Assembly: GCF_002575655.3 (NCBI RefSeq)
Contig: NC_053037.3
Span: forward strand, 449,593,793 to 449,657,792
From: Aegilops tauschii subsp. strangulata
Lineage: Eukaryota; Streptophyta; Magnoliopsida; Poales; Poaceae
Length of the DNA stretch: 64,000 nucleotides
Reading direction: 5' to 3'
A model generated the notes under the pieces. The model worked only from the letters and a program-made list of their open reading frames with translations. It was not told where the DNA came from and ran no database searches. Below, piece by piece: positions 1 through 10,408 of the stretch. A program made the translations under genes and the position numbers. The stretch's first letter is position 1; the number at the start of each line of letters is the position of its first letter.

Positions 1-283
1 TTGTAGGCGGCATCGGCCTGCGCCTCCCGGAACTGCTCCTCACGCTTCTGCCTCACCGTGTCCATATATTGGGCACGGGCCTCGCCAATGGTCATGGTGC
101 AATGCACCGGCGAGGATGGCGCGGAGGAGGGGGTTGGCGCCGGATCGTCGACTACCATGTTCTCCATTGGGACGTCGTCATCCTCCGGCTGCCTGCCGGC
201 CAGCCAGTCGGCAGCAATGGCTGCCATCTCCTTGTGGTCCGCCGTCCCCCGTCCCGAAGAGCGCTGGAGCGCGAGGAAGCCAT
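1..283 (-). CDS. Partial hypothetical acidic protein, probably frameshifted near its start
   Basis: Minus-strand reading frame that runs off the left edge of the window. From the in-frame ATG at 227-225 it stays open for 75 residues and looks like real protein: a WLAGRQPEDDD segment, a Pro/Ser-rich linker, then a charged helix containing GEARAQYMDTVRQKREEQ. The ATG with the best context (GCCCACCATGGC) lies at 283-281 but is 56 bases upstream, so it is out of frame with this protein. The frame is also open upstream of 227 without any ATG, back to a TAA near 352. The likeliest reading is a small indel in the G-rich run between the two ATGs, or else the downstream ATG is used. A TATA-like box sits about 75 bp upstream. 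I do not recognise the family; the charged C-terminal part suggests a helical protein. It lies left of a CACTA end and may be captured cargo. Confidence 0.45.
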
Positions 284-355
284 GGTGGGCAGTAGTGGTG
301 TGGACAAGAGAATAAGAACGAATGCGGATGACTACGGCTATGGCCCCCGCAATAG

Positions 356-363
356 TTTATATA
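356..363 (-). promoter_or_regulatory. TATA-like box upstream of the partial minus-strand gene
   Basis: Minus strand reads TATATAAA. It lies about 73 bp upstream of the well-contexted ATG at 283, a normal distance for a plant core promoter with a short 5' UTR. Support is positional only. Confidence 0.4.
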
Positions 364-614
364 GCAATGGTGGGCGGCGGAGGGATGGACGTGTGGCGCC
401 GGAGTAACCGCCTCGGCAACCGCGTATCATTAATGTGGGCGGCAGAAGGACGGACGGACGGCACTTGTGCCGTTTGAAGGCGGAGCAACCGCATGCACCG
501 GGAAGCGGGGCGGGCGGCGCTGACCATTTCGGGCGGAAAGCACGCGCGGGCGAGGGAGGCGGTCTGGGTGGGCCAGGGCAGTCAGACTCGTGCTTGGCAG
601 CGGGTCGGTCCAGT

Positions 615-1050
615 AGCCGGACATGCTGGCTCGCCAGCTACCTCGCCGAGCTGAGCGACGACAATCAGACGATGGGCGTAGCTTCCGACAAGGAGCTGGC
701 GCCACTGTCCAAGCCGGTTCACGCCGTGTTCACCATAGAGCAGGTGCGGCCGCACTTCGGCGCCCTAATGGCGGAAGAGCTACCAGCTCAGGAGGACCTG
801 TGCTGCAACCTCCGTCTCCTCAACAAGCACCGGTGAACAAGCGAACGACAATGCCGTCACGGACATGTGGCCCTATGATCCTGGCTTCCCGAATGACCAG
901 CGGGCGCTGTATTAGACCATCGTTGTCCTTCGAGTTGTTGCGCTCGTCGTGGCGCCGCCGTCTCGCGTTGTCAACATGTTCAACGGACATGAGGATGAGG
1001 AGATGACTTTACTTGAAGAGGATGACAGTGGGGACCTACCAGGGCCATAG
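615..1050 (+). pseudogene. Decayed gene fragment with frameshift and internal stop
   Basis: Two protein-like stretches lie in different plus-strand frames. The first (frame of 615, ending at the TGA 834-836) contains LASYLAELSDDNQ and VFTIEQVRPHFGALMAEELP. The second (frame of 835) contains NDNAVTDMWPYDPGFPND, then a TAG at 913-915, and continues through NMFNGHEDEEMTLLEEDD to a TAG at 1048-1050. Codon-like composition and an acidic C-terminus make this look like the remnant of a real protein rather than a random ORF. At least one frameshift near 800-835 and one nonsense codon are needed to explain it. The 5' end is not defined. I do not recognise the family. Its position inside the repeat-rich left flank of a CACTA end suggests captured or stranded sequence. 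Confidence 0.4.
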
Positions 1051-1899
1051 CCGCACGTACGCAAGTGCCTCCTTATTAGTATATAAAACTATTATTTTTC
1101 CTTCCTCCTGGTTTCCTGACATCACGGTCCCACACCATTGTCAACCTATGTAGTCAATAAACGAGAGAATTGCGCAAGAAGCGGCCAACAGCTGGGACCA
1201 AGCAGCTCGAGCAGTATTTGTGTTTTTGAGGTGTGAGCACTGCAGAGTTTTTCTTGAGCGATGTCTAGCCCAGATATTAATTTTTCTCCTCTGAACAACA
1301 ACGAAAACATCGCTACAGCTATTAACTGGGCGGGTTGTGGCCCGTCTAGCCCAGGCCAGGTATCCAGCCCATATATTATATTTTTTCAAGCTGAAAATGG
1401 CTAGCCCATCTATACCCAGGCAAGGTCAAGTTGTTATTCTCCGCCCCGCTGGGCTGCAAATCCTTCCTAGGAGGGATGCAATAGGCTTAACAAGAAAATG
1501 GGCTTTAAGAAATAATAAATGGGATGTAATTATAAAAACTGGGCAGTAACTATGAAAAATGCACCAAACACGTAATTACTTTATAAAATATTATTTTTGG
1601 ATATTGAAAATTTTAATTTCATTAATTGTTGCGAGCGCAATGTTTCGTTGCATTTTTACGTAATATAAATTTATATTGAAATTGTATTTAATCTGACTAG
1701 AAATATCGGGATAAAAATATTTCGGATCCCATAAAAATGTGGGAAATTTTATTGAATTCTGTTTTGAACGGTTGGTTGAAATGGGTTGTACTTTTAATAA
1801 ACTGTAAATGGGCTGTAGTAAATTCCATTAGAATTCAAAAATTGACTGCACATTCTTACAAATCTCAAATGGGCTATAAGTTAGCTGCCACACACTTGT
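1051..1899. other. Non-coding AT-rich stretch, no gene seen
   Basis: No convincing ORF or RNA gene. Several short GGGC-containing phrases (TAGCCCA, TGGGCTGTAG, AATGGGCTATAAG) recur, of the kind found in subterminal parts of Triticeae CACTA elements. I see no terminal inverted repeat here. Confidence 0.4.
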
Positions 1900-3610
1900 G
1901 GCCTTACTAAGTTGACGCGTCCCCTAAAAAAAAAGAGGTCACGTGTATGCAAGGCTTTGTCAACTTATAGTCAACACACGGTTTTAGCAGCAGTGGCCGT
2001 TGGATGTCCATCCAACAGATGCCGTGCTTCTTCTTCAATCTCAGATATTGTAGCTTCACCCGCCCAAAAAATGATTCCTCCCCTTGACATCTGGGCGCAG
2101 CATTTCGGAAGCTGACCGTGGGCCTACTAAGTTGACGCGTACCAAGGGCTTTGTCAACTTAGTCAATATAAATGATTCTAGCTGCAGTGACCGTATGATG
2201 TCCATCCAATGGCCGTCGTGCTTCTTCAACATCTGGTCTTCTTGCTCCAGCCGCCCGAAGCAGCGCCGGTCGTGCCGCCTGCTCCTGCCTCCCGTGGCCG
2301 GCTGTGCTGCCGCGCAGGCCTCACCGCCCCCTACTGCTCTCACCGCTGGCCAGGGCATCCCTCCACTCACCCACACCCCTTGTTATTATGTGGCGACGGC
2401 AGCCTCACATCGCAGCCGAACTAGTGAACCCTCGTACTCCTCTCCGCGTGGGCATCCACTGCCGCGTCTTCCCCGGCTCCGCGTCGTCCCCTTCCTAGGC
2501 CTCGCTGTCGTCCACCGCCCTGGTGCTCTTGGCGCGGCGTGGTCAACGTGGTCAAGGAACGACTTCCATCGGAAGAGTACTGTACGTGGAGAGGCTGACA
2601 GGTGGGTCCACGGCAGCCGCAAGGAAGTGACTCCTTATTAGGCGGAAAATAATTATTCCTCCACCTGACATCAGGGACCCACCGGACGGGCCACCGTATT
2701 TGGCGAAAAAATGTTTCCCCCCTGACTGCTGGGACCCACCGGACGGGCCAACGTATTTTGCGAAAAAACGTTCTCCCCGCTGTCAGCTCGGACCCACCGG
2801 AGGTGCCTCCTTATTATGCACAAAAAAAATGAATACTCCCCCTACTAGTTGGGACCCACCTTGGTGGGAGGCTGACTTGTGGGCCTACTAAGTTGACGGG
2901 GACGGAGTGTTTTGTCAACTTAGTAAATATGAACGAATCTAGCTCCAGTGACCGTACGATGTCCATCCAACGGCCGTAGTGCTTCTTCAACCTCTGGTCT
3001 TCTTGCTCCAGCCGCCCAAAGCAGCGCCGGTCGTGCCGCATGCTCCTGCCTTCCGTGGCCGGCTGTGCTGCCGCAGAGGCCTCACCGCCCCCAACTATTC
3101 CCACCGCTGGCCAGGCCCTGCGGCGACGGCAGCCTCACACCACAGCCGAACCAGTGAACCCTCGTACTCCTCGCCGCGCGGGCTTCCACTTCCGCGTCTT
3201 CCCCGGCTCTGCGTCGTCACCTTCCTAGCCCTCGCCGTCGTCTACCGCCCTGGTGCTCTCGGCGCGGCGTGGTCAACGTGGTCAAGGAACGCCTACCATC
3301 AGAAGAGTATTGTACGTGGAGAGGCTGACAACTGGGTCCACGGCGGCCTCAAGGAAGTGCCTCCTTATTACGCGCAAAATAAATATTCCTCCAGCTGACA
3401 GCAGGGACCCACCGGATGGGCAACTGTATTTCGTGAAAAAACGTTTCCCCCTGACTGCTGGGACCTACCGGCTACATCTTTGCACGCAAGGAAGTGCGTC
3501 CGGGCAAAAAAATGATTCGCCCCCCTGACTGCTAGGACCCACCAGCTACATCTTCGTAGGCAAGGAAGTGCCTGACAGTCAGGACCCACCTGGTCGAAGC
3601 GTACGTAGCG
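1900..3610 (+). repeat. Tandem array of ~761-bp units, with 60-65 bp sub-repeats
   Basis: A full unit from 2120 to 2880 is followed by a second from 2881; both begin GGGCCTACTAAGTTGACG. They share landmarks such as the TTCTTGCTCCAGCCGCCC phrase (near 2240 and 3000) and a GGCGTGGTCAACGTGGTCAA stretch (near 2548 and 3269). A shortened unit precedes them at 1900-2119. The 3' part of each unit holds its own tandem repeat of about 60-65 bp built on GGGACCCACCGGACGGGCC and GAAAAAACGTT (2665-2870 and 3395-3600). ORFs inside are short, differ between copies and show no protein-level conservation, so I treat the array as non-coding repeat, probably internal to a CACTA-type element. Confidence 0.7.
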
Positions 3611-3942
3611 TTGTCATTCTGGCCGTGAACGTGTACGTACATACTGGTCGATGTAGAGGCGCGCACGTGTCGTAGTAGAGGCGCGCAAATAGCATGTACA
3701 CGTACGTACAGCGGCCAGTGTGCAAGAGAGAAAATACGGCCACGTACGTACATACGGGCATGGTCTCGAACGCCTACCCGCGCATACGTACGGCCAGGGC
3801 TCATGTACATGGTCGGGTCATAACGGAGAAACTGCGTCGTCGTCGTCGTGTTCATGGGGAGCCAATCGGCTGGGTCGGAACGGAATGCGTCGTCTTGTTC
3901 ATTGGGAGGGCTTGGACGGAACAGCCGATGGAAATAAGTGCT

Positions 3943-4185
3943 GGCGTACCGCAGAACGGAGGAAACGGCCTTGTATTCGACCGGCCACGGTCGAAACAGG
4001 ATCCTGTTGATCGGGAGGGGTGTGGCGTACCGCAAAACGGAGGAAACAGACTTGTGTTGAAGTGCTACGGTCGAAACGGGGTTCCTGTTCATCGGGAGGG
4101 GTGTGGCGTACCACAAAACGGGACTCCACGGAATACTGTTCATCTCCACTGTCGACCCCCTCGAGCCTCCACGGGCTACTGTTCA
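3943..4185 (+). repeat. 81-bp direct repeats in CACTA subterminal region
   Basis: The phrase GGCGTACCGCAGAACGGAGG starts at 3943 and recurs, slightly changed, at 4024 and 4105, giving an 81-bp period. Each unit also carries GGTCGAAAC and GTTCATCGGGAGGGG. Copies are clearly diverged. Confidence 0.65.
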
Positions 4186-4570
4186 TCCACCGTCGACCTC
4201 CTCCAGCCTCCACCTGCGACTGTTCATCCACGGGCTCCTCTTCATCCAGCCTCCACCGCGCGCTACTCCACCGGCTACTGTTCAACCAGTCCTTTCCACG
4301 GGCTCCTGTTCAACCATCCCTCCATGGGCTACTATTCATCCAGCCCTCCATCATCTACTGTTCATCCTGCCCTCCACGGGGTGGTCCTGTTCATCCTGCC
4401 CTCCACGGGGTCCTGTTCATCCAGCCCCAACTGGCTCGATCGATCGGGGTCCTGTTCATCCAGAGGCAACACCACGGGGTCCTATTCATGCACCCCCACT
4501 GGGAACTGTTCATCCAAACCCCCCCCCCCCCAGCAACGCTCACTTTTCATCCAAAGGCAGCATCGATCGG
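4125..4570 (+). repeat. Degenerate ~25-bp subterminal array (CTGTTCATCCA motif)
   Basis: More than a dozen copies of a short motif built on CTGTTCATCCA plus CCTCCACGGG follow one another with variable spacing. A run of C bases interrupts it near 4509-4522. Long ORFs in all three plus frames across it reflect the repeat, not protein selection. CACTA elements are known to carry such short arrays next to their termini. Confidence 0.65.
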
Positions 4571-5063
4571 CTTCAGTTAGCAGCAGTTGCGAAGGAATCG
4601 CTCGATCGGGTTCAGTTAACAGCCATCGATCGATCGCTCGGGTTCAGTAATGCGTAGCCTGCAGTGCAATCGCTCGGGTTCAGTTAGAGCCCAACGCCTC
4701 TCTCGGGATCAGTTAGAGCCCAACGCCTCGCACCCACGCGCGTGCGTGTACAAGAGAAACGCACATCGCTCGGCCCCGACCACCCACCGTAGCCGGGAAC
4801 ACCCCGATATTTTCCTCGCCCTCGCTTCTACCACGGTTTTTTCCGTCATGGAGGGCCCAAAGAATGTCATGCAGCTGCGTCTCCGGCCCGCCCAGGACGA
4901 AAAGCCTATTTTCTGTCAGGATTTTTTGTCATAGAAGTAGGACCCCACCACATCTATGATGATACCGGGTTCTTTCACAATTATCGTCATACAAGTGTCA
5001 TAACTATGACGGAAAAAAATTTCGTTCGGCCCAAAATGTCACGGATGTATCTTTTTTTTAGTG

Positions 5064-6640
5064 AATGAGCTCCACCGTGCACCCACGCGGGTGTGGTTGG
5101 GAAAGAGACGGGAGTACGTGCGCCGTGCGTGCGCCTCTTCTCTTCGTGCACGTCCCCCACCTACGTGGGTGTGTGTGAGAGAGATACAAACCTAGACAGA
5201 TGGCGTGTGCGTTCGTGAGTGTTTTTTGTTTGGGGGGTGATTTCGCGAATGTATTTGTGGGAATATGTGTCGATGACATCTCAAACAAAAGATTGACGCA
5301 TGCAATGTGTGTGAAATAGAGGCCTATCGATATCATATATAGAGGGGGCAATCCACGAGAAGAGAGGGAGGGGTCATAGATATCGATAGAGTCGAAGAGA
5401 GGATCAAGTGGGTGGGTGCGAGATCGATGAAGAGAGCCATCGAAATTGTATGTGTGCAAGTCAAAGATATAGGGCGACTGGCCTACCGGAACGTCCAAGG
5501 GCACAGGGCAAGTTTGTGTGTGGCAAGGAGACATGACTAGAGCGCTCGATGTATCGGTGTGTGTGGGGGGGGGGAGGGGGGAGGCAGAGGCCTAACTAGA
5601 GAGGTAGAATGACTCGTATATGTGTTGAGAAGGAGAGACCCAACTATGTCTTGAGGGAGATCAGTCGACATCCATACATAACTGAAGGACGGGAAATAGG
5701 TTGGGACAGAGAGAGAGAGAGAGGAGAGAGAGAGGGAGGGAGAGGGGTAGAGTGTTGGATGGTTGATGGAGTTGCTTCTCAAAGATGGTGGGAGAGGCCT
5801 ACTAGACAAACTGAGGGTAGAACTGCAATATTATCAACAAGAGTGGGGATGTGTTTCTGTGTGTGCCTGTGTGTGATGGATTTGTCGGGACGCATGCATG
5901 GATGATGAAGGGGGACCATGTGTTTGGTAAGCAAATCTAACTAGATCGGTAGATCAATTGTTGTTTGTCGGAGGAAGTGAGAGACATAACTAATGAGGTA
6001 GATCGATCGACACGTGGGGAAAAACTAGTTATAAGGAACTAGCTAGCTATATGTATAGCGGGAGATCGGTCAGTGTACATCCATTTGTTAGAGGAAAATA
6101 AGGCCTAGCGAGATGGATAGACAAAGAGAATGGAGCTAGGAGATGGTGCGAGAGGTCGAGCTACTAGCTAGATAGGGGGAGGAGTGTGAGATTGTGAGAT
6201 CGATGAAAAGAGGGGCGAGAGTTTACACGTGTGTGGGACCGTATGAGAGACACGAGGCATGGACACAAAAAGGAGGAGATGTAAGGTGCGTGTGTATGTT
6301 GTAGGCAGACATCGCTGGACATGTTTATCGATCGGTGTGTGTTGGAAAGGAGTTGTGGAGACTGTGGGAGAACGACCTAAAGAAAAAAATAAATGTGCGT
6401 GATGGATAGAATGTTGAGGGAGGGGGGCAAGGAGCGCGTGTGCATGCATGAGAGAAAGTTAGTGCTAGCTACAAAGGTTAGAGGATTGTATGGGTGTAAG
6501 AGACTAACAAAGATGATAATTTGATATGAAAGTGGATTCATATATTTGAATAGGAGATCATAGTGTTATAAACATATGCATGCATGAATATAGCGGTGAT
6601 ACACGTGCTATGGTTTTGCACATGTTATACCATAATGTGA
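5064..6640. other. GA/GT-rich low-complexity stretch, no gene seen
   Basis: Directly after the CACTA end the plus strand is strongly purine/GT rich, with GAGAGAGA near 5708-5745, many GTGTGTG runs and repeated phrases such as GAGATCGATGAA and AGCTAGCTA. Minus-strand ORFs here are rich in His, Pro, Ser and Leu because of the composition. No domain, splice pattern or conserved motif is visible. Confidence 0.5.
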
Positions 6641-6880
6641 TAATGCATGGCGTTTGCAACTCACAGCTAAATGTCGAACAATCTAAACCATACTATACAT
6701 CAAACAATCTAAACCATACTATACATCGAACAATCTCACATTTTATTTGAATTTGTGATAATATGTGGCATTTGCAGCTTGCAACTAAATATCGAACAAT
6801 CTAAACAATATCGAACAATCTCACATTTTATTTGAATTTGTGTTAATGTGTGGCGTTTGCAACTCACATCTAAATACTTG
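6641..6880 (+). repeat. Short tandem repeats (CGAACAATCTAAACCATACT and a ~115-bp unit)
   Basis: The phrase GAACAATCTAAACCATACTA and variants are repeated at about 6677, 6701 and 6728. A longer unit containing CAATCTCACATTTTATTTG and GTGTGGCGTTTGCAACTCAC occurs two to three times between 6641 and 6880. Non-coding. Confidence 0.6.
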
Positions 6881-7095
6881 TAGGAGTAGGGGCGGGGCAC
6901 CATACATTATGTGATAAACACATTATACATATGAGACATGGTTTAGATTATGAAGATCTAGCTAGAGCTTGAAATGTACTGTGATTTGAAATTAACATAA
7001 AGTGGATTCAGAAAATCGAGTTTGATTTCATATAGTACACATAGTTCATATCAAACTCGACAGTAATCATGTGGTGTTCTGTGAACATAATACAC

Positions 7096-7226
7096 AAACG
7101 ATGGTTTAACTTGACAATAATGATGATTGTAGATCTTATTAAAATAGAGAAACGAATTCAACTGGTTTGACTTCACAACAATCATTATTGTAGATCTTAT
7201 TCAAATAGAGAAATGAATTCAAATTT
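7096..7226 (+). repeat. Two tandem ~66-bp units
   Basis: The phrase TTGTAGATCTTATT followed by AAATAGAGAAA and GAATTCAA occurs twice, near 7129 and 7189, each preceded by a GACAATAATGAT or ACAACAATCATTA stretch. Non-coding; it lies just outside the clearest part of the inverted arm. Confidence 0.6.
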
Positions 7227-7299
7227 AGTTCATATGAAAGCGGTAGTATATACATTTGGAATGCACTAAAATGTTCATTTCAGTACCAGGTTGCATGCA

Positions 7300-8263
7300 T
7301 TATACACGTAGCAAAATATTTTAATTGAACATAACATACATTCAAAGTTTTGAATGGCATGCGAATTGATTTGGTACAGTACACGGGACTAGACTCTCTT
7401 GGGTGGTGCGAACTGATTTCTTTTTTTTCGTTGACGAAAGTGCGAATTGATTTGGTACAATACACGTTAGGCTTGTCCGGAAATTTCAACCCGCGCCTTG
7501 TTACCCAGAAATATTTAAGATATATCTTTGTCTCGTTCCCCGAATACTCCCTCCATCTCAACCCGCGCCTTGCTATCCCAAAATTACAACGCGCGTGAAA
7601 ACTCCCACATCCTGCGAAATCCCGACATGCGAAATGCCCGTGATACCCCTGAACCAAAAGAACCGCCTAGCACAAATAGGTGGGGGTACTTTCATAACTT
7701 ACCCCACATTTCAGACAAGCGCGTCCCTAAGCCATGGTTCCCCACTCCCATCCCATCAGCACACCCATTCGTACACCGAGGCCGCGAAAACTCGCGAAGC
7801 CCCACACCCTCCTTCGCCCGCCACCCAGCCGGAGCCTCTTCCCCGACGACGTCGTCCACAGCAACACCTCGACGTCCCTCATCCGCTGTACCGGATGAGG
7901 ATCCGTCGTTGATCTCGTCGTCCAGCCGGTTCAGCCACCCCGTCCTCCACCTCCAAGGAGCTGCCCCGATGTTCCCCTCGTCTTTCGCGCCACCTCCATT
8001 CCCACACCGTCGTCTTCACCTGCACTACCGGAAGAGCAGCATCATCACCGTTTCCTCGGATAAAGCTGAGGCCTAATCGGCGCCACCAAAGAGGTTGTAA
8101 ACTAATCGCCGCATTTTCTTCTTGATTCGATCTCACGATGCTGCCGGGGTTCGATCCCGAGCCGACATGGCGCAGCTCCATCCACCGCGGCGTCACTGGC
8201 CACTTCCTCCATGTCGTCGCTCCCTCGGCAGCGACGTCCACATCAGTAGGAGCTGCTACTACT
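7300..8263 (+). repeat. Left inverted-repeat arm, outer part (gene-derived)
   Basis: This stretch pairs in inverted orientation with about 33480-34620. Shared landmarks include a GCGAATTGATTTGGTAC phrase near 7370 and 7441 (the reverse strand of ATCAATTCGCAC near 34470), AACCCGCGCCTTGTTA, a 5' leader with GCCCACATTTC-type sequence, and the protein phrase DLT.LP..D...WR.SI..GVTGHFLH. Homology continues weakly outwards to about 6980. The arm is cut at 8263 by an LTR retrotransposon and resumes at 24727. Rejoining the flanks gives a continuous AGCTGCTACTACTGCTTTAG that matches the layout of the right arm. Confidence 0.7.
7734..8263 (+). pseudogene. Left copy of duplicated gene-like locus, first exon region
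   Basis: An ATG at 7734 starts a Pro/Arg-rich N-terminus that shares PIRTPRPRK and LFPDDVVHSNTSTSL with the right arm copy (PIRTPKPPK and LFPDDIVHSNSSTSL). A TGA follows soon after in both copies, and the protein similarity then moves to other frames, so both are damaged. The first exon-like cassette (about 7935-8090) ends in AAAGAGGTTGT, a possible splice donor. Further on, DLTMLPGFDPEPTWR and GVTGHFLH align with DLTGLPVLDTKQSWR and GVTGHFLH-like sequence in the right arm. The product is unknown. The locus continues after the inserted retrotransposon at 24727. Confidence 0.45.
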
Positions 8264-9448
8264 TGATACGTCTCCAACATATCTATAATTTTTTATTGTT
8301 CTATGCTATTATATTATCAATCTTGGATGTTTTATATGTATTTGTATGCTATTTTATATGATTTTTGGGACTAACCTATTAGCCTAGAGCCCAGTGCCAA
8401 TTTCTCTTTTTTCCTTGTTTTTGAGTATCGCAGAAAAGGAAAACCAAACGGAGTCCAATTGACCTGAAATTTCACGGAGATTATTTTTGGACCAGAAGAA
8501 GCCCACGGAGCATCGGAGATGGGCCAGAAGAGTCACGAGCCTCCCACGAGGGTGGGGGCGCGCCCTACCCCCTAGGCGCGCCCCCTACCTCGTGGCCGCC
8601 TCGGAGACCCTCCTGACTTGTTCCCGACGCCAAAACCTCTTATATATACAGAAACCCTTAGAACATAACCTAGATCGGGAGTTCCGCCGCCGCAAGCCTC
8701 TGTAGCCACCAAAAACCAATCGGGACCCTGTTCCGGCACCCTGCCGGAGGGGGGATCCCTCACCGGTGGTCATCTTCATCATCACGACACTCTCCATGAC
8801 GAGGAGGGAGTAGTTCACCCTCGGGGCTGAGGGTATATACAAGTAGCTATGTGTTTGATCTCTCTCTCGTGTTCTTGATTTGGCACGATCTTGATGTATC
8901 GCGAGCTTTGCTATTATAGTTGGATCTTATGACGTTTCTCCTCCTCTACTCTCTTGTAATGGATTGAGTTTTCCCTTTGAAGTTATCTTATCGGATTGAG
9001 TCTAAGGATTTGAGAACTTGATGTATGTCTTGCATGTGCTTATCTATGGTGACATTGGGATATTCACGTGATCCACTTGATGTATGTTTTGGTGATCAAC
9101 TTGCAGGTTCAGTGACCTTGTGAACTTATGCATAGGGGTTGGCACACGTTTTCATCTTGACTCTCCAGTAGAAACATTGGGGCACTCTTTGAAGTTCTTT
9201 GTGTTGGTTGAATAGATGAATCTGAGATTGTGTGATGCATATCGTATAATCATACCCACGGATACTTCAGGGGACATTGGAGTATCTAGGTGACATTAGG
9301 GTTTTGGTTGATTTGTGTCTGAAGGTATTATTCTAGTACGAACTCTATGATAGATCGAACAGAAAGAATATCTTCGTGTTATTTTACTACGAACTCTTGA
9401 ATAGATTGATCAGAAAGAATAACTTTGAGGTGGTTTTGTAACCTACCA
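8264..9448 (+). repeat. 5' LTR of the Sabrina/WHAM-like element, first part
   Basis: Pairs with 23031 onward at high identity. It carries a TATA-like CTTATATATACAG near 8639, followed by a GATCGGGAGTTCCGCCG leader. It is interrupted at 9448 by the nested Tat element. The CT run near 8867 is shorter than in the 3' LTR. Confidence 0.85.
9444..9448 (+). other. Target-site duplication TACCA (left copy)
   Basis: TACCA precedes the nested element and is repeated exactly at 17849-17853. The right-hand LTR of the host element has a single intact ACCCTACCATAATC at the equivalent place, which confirms the insertion point. Confidence 0.9.
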
Positions 9449-10347
9449 TGTCGGTGTTCTGGGAACGGGGGTCCCCAGGCTTGCCTGCCTGCGGGCCATG
9501 GCATGGCTATGCTAGCAGGCCGTAGGGCCCATCTTCATCAACAAGGCATTCAAGACCTTCGCGAGGGGCCAAGCCTCGCGAGGCACACGACGCAAGACCT
9601 CCTCCGGAGTGGCCTAGCCAGGCAGGCTCGCGAGGGGCGAAGATATCAAGGCGGGGCAAACCTCGCGAGGATCTCGTGACGTGAGCCATGACAATCAAGA
9701 CCAGATGGGCCCCAGCGCGCGCAGCATCCTTGTTTCCTCTTCGGTGCCAAGGAGGCAGGCGCAGGCGTGGAGTACCGAGGCATCAGGCAAAGGTTTCCAT
9801 ATTGGTGCAACAAGACCAAGACCAGTAGGACGGCAAGACGGAGGTCACCATGGAGCCCAAGACGGCGTCATCACCAGAGCCTTTTGCAGGAGAAGACCAC
9901 TTTTGTCAGGATAGCTTGTACTAGCTGTCCCCTTTCAATTTGCCCGCCGTTGTTGGCTCCCTTCACGCTCAATATTTGGGGAGAGGACCAGGGCCTATAT
10001 AAGTAGAACTAGCCACCACAGTAGGGGGAGACGAGATCTCATCTGATTGAGTCCTCTCGACACAAGTTAGACAAGCACAAGAACGCCTCAACCTCAGGAT
10101 GCTGTTCTTCCCCTTGTACTATTCATCATCAGCCCAAGAGGCAATCCACCACCACACACTGGAGTAGGGTATTACACCACAACGGTGGCCCGAACCAGTA
10201 TAAATCTCGTGTCTTTTGCGTTGTGAGTTCGTCGAGTTCGTCCGCGAGATCTTAGCGAGCTAGTGCATGGATCGGTAGGGGGGAAAGAACTTCGTGCGCA
10301 CCGCAGATTCGGACCTTAAGGGTTTTGCCGGAACCCCACATCCGACA
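9449..10347 (+). repeat. 5' LTR of the Tat-lineage element
   Basis: 899 bp, TG...CA ends. A TATA box TATATAAG lies at 9998-10005 after GGGGAGAGGACCAGGGCC. It contains several GCCTCGCGAGG palindromes near 9565-9680, also present in the other LTR. It differs from the 3' LTR at scattered positions and small indels, so the insertion is not fresh. Confidence 0.88.
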
Positions 10348-10367
10348 TTTGGCGCGCCTGGTAGGGG
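10348..10367 (+). promoter_or_regulatory. Candidate primer-binding site of the Tat element
   Basis: TTTGGCGCGCCTGGTAGGGG follows the 5' LTR directly, the place of a tRNA primer site. I could not assign the tRNA with confidence. Confidence 0.5.
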
Positions 10368-10408
10368 TGCGCCGAGGCTTCTCTTCCGTCGATCTACGCC
10401 TCGCCCGC

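Larger units (their letters stand above)
3611..5063 (+). mobile_element. CACTA transposon 3' subterminal and terminal region
   Basis: The segment ends in TTTTTTTTAGTG at 5052-5063, the inverted form of a CACTA terminus. Before it come short phrases ending in GTCATAGAAGT, GTCATAACTATGACGG and GTCACGGATGTAT, which resemble the phrases before the second CACTA end at 31573. Subterminal repeat arrays occupy 3943-4600, as expected for this superfamily, where such arrays bind transposase. The matching 5' terminus is not in the window, so the element extends left or is truncated. No transposase coding sequence is visible. Confidence 0.6.

Noticed and set aside
4125..4570. CRISPR-like appearance of regularly spaced short repeats
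   Set aside because: Spacing is irregular, motifs are degenerate, and the context is a eukaryotic CACTA subterminal region.
3694..4650. 318-residue plus-strand ORF
   Set aside because: It spans the CTGTTCATCCA subterminal array; all three frames are similarly open and the translation is repeat-driven Pro/Ser/His sequence.
5058..5534. 158-residue minus-strand ORF
   Set aside because: Composition-driven by the GT/GA-rich plus strand; no motif, no promoter, no second copy with conservation.
7538..7600. CTCCCTCCATCTCAACCC as a Stowaway end
   Set aside because: No matching inverted terminus nearby, and the sequence is shared with the inverted arm rather than flanked by TA duplications.
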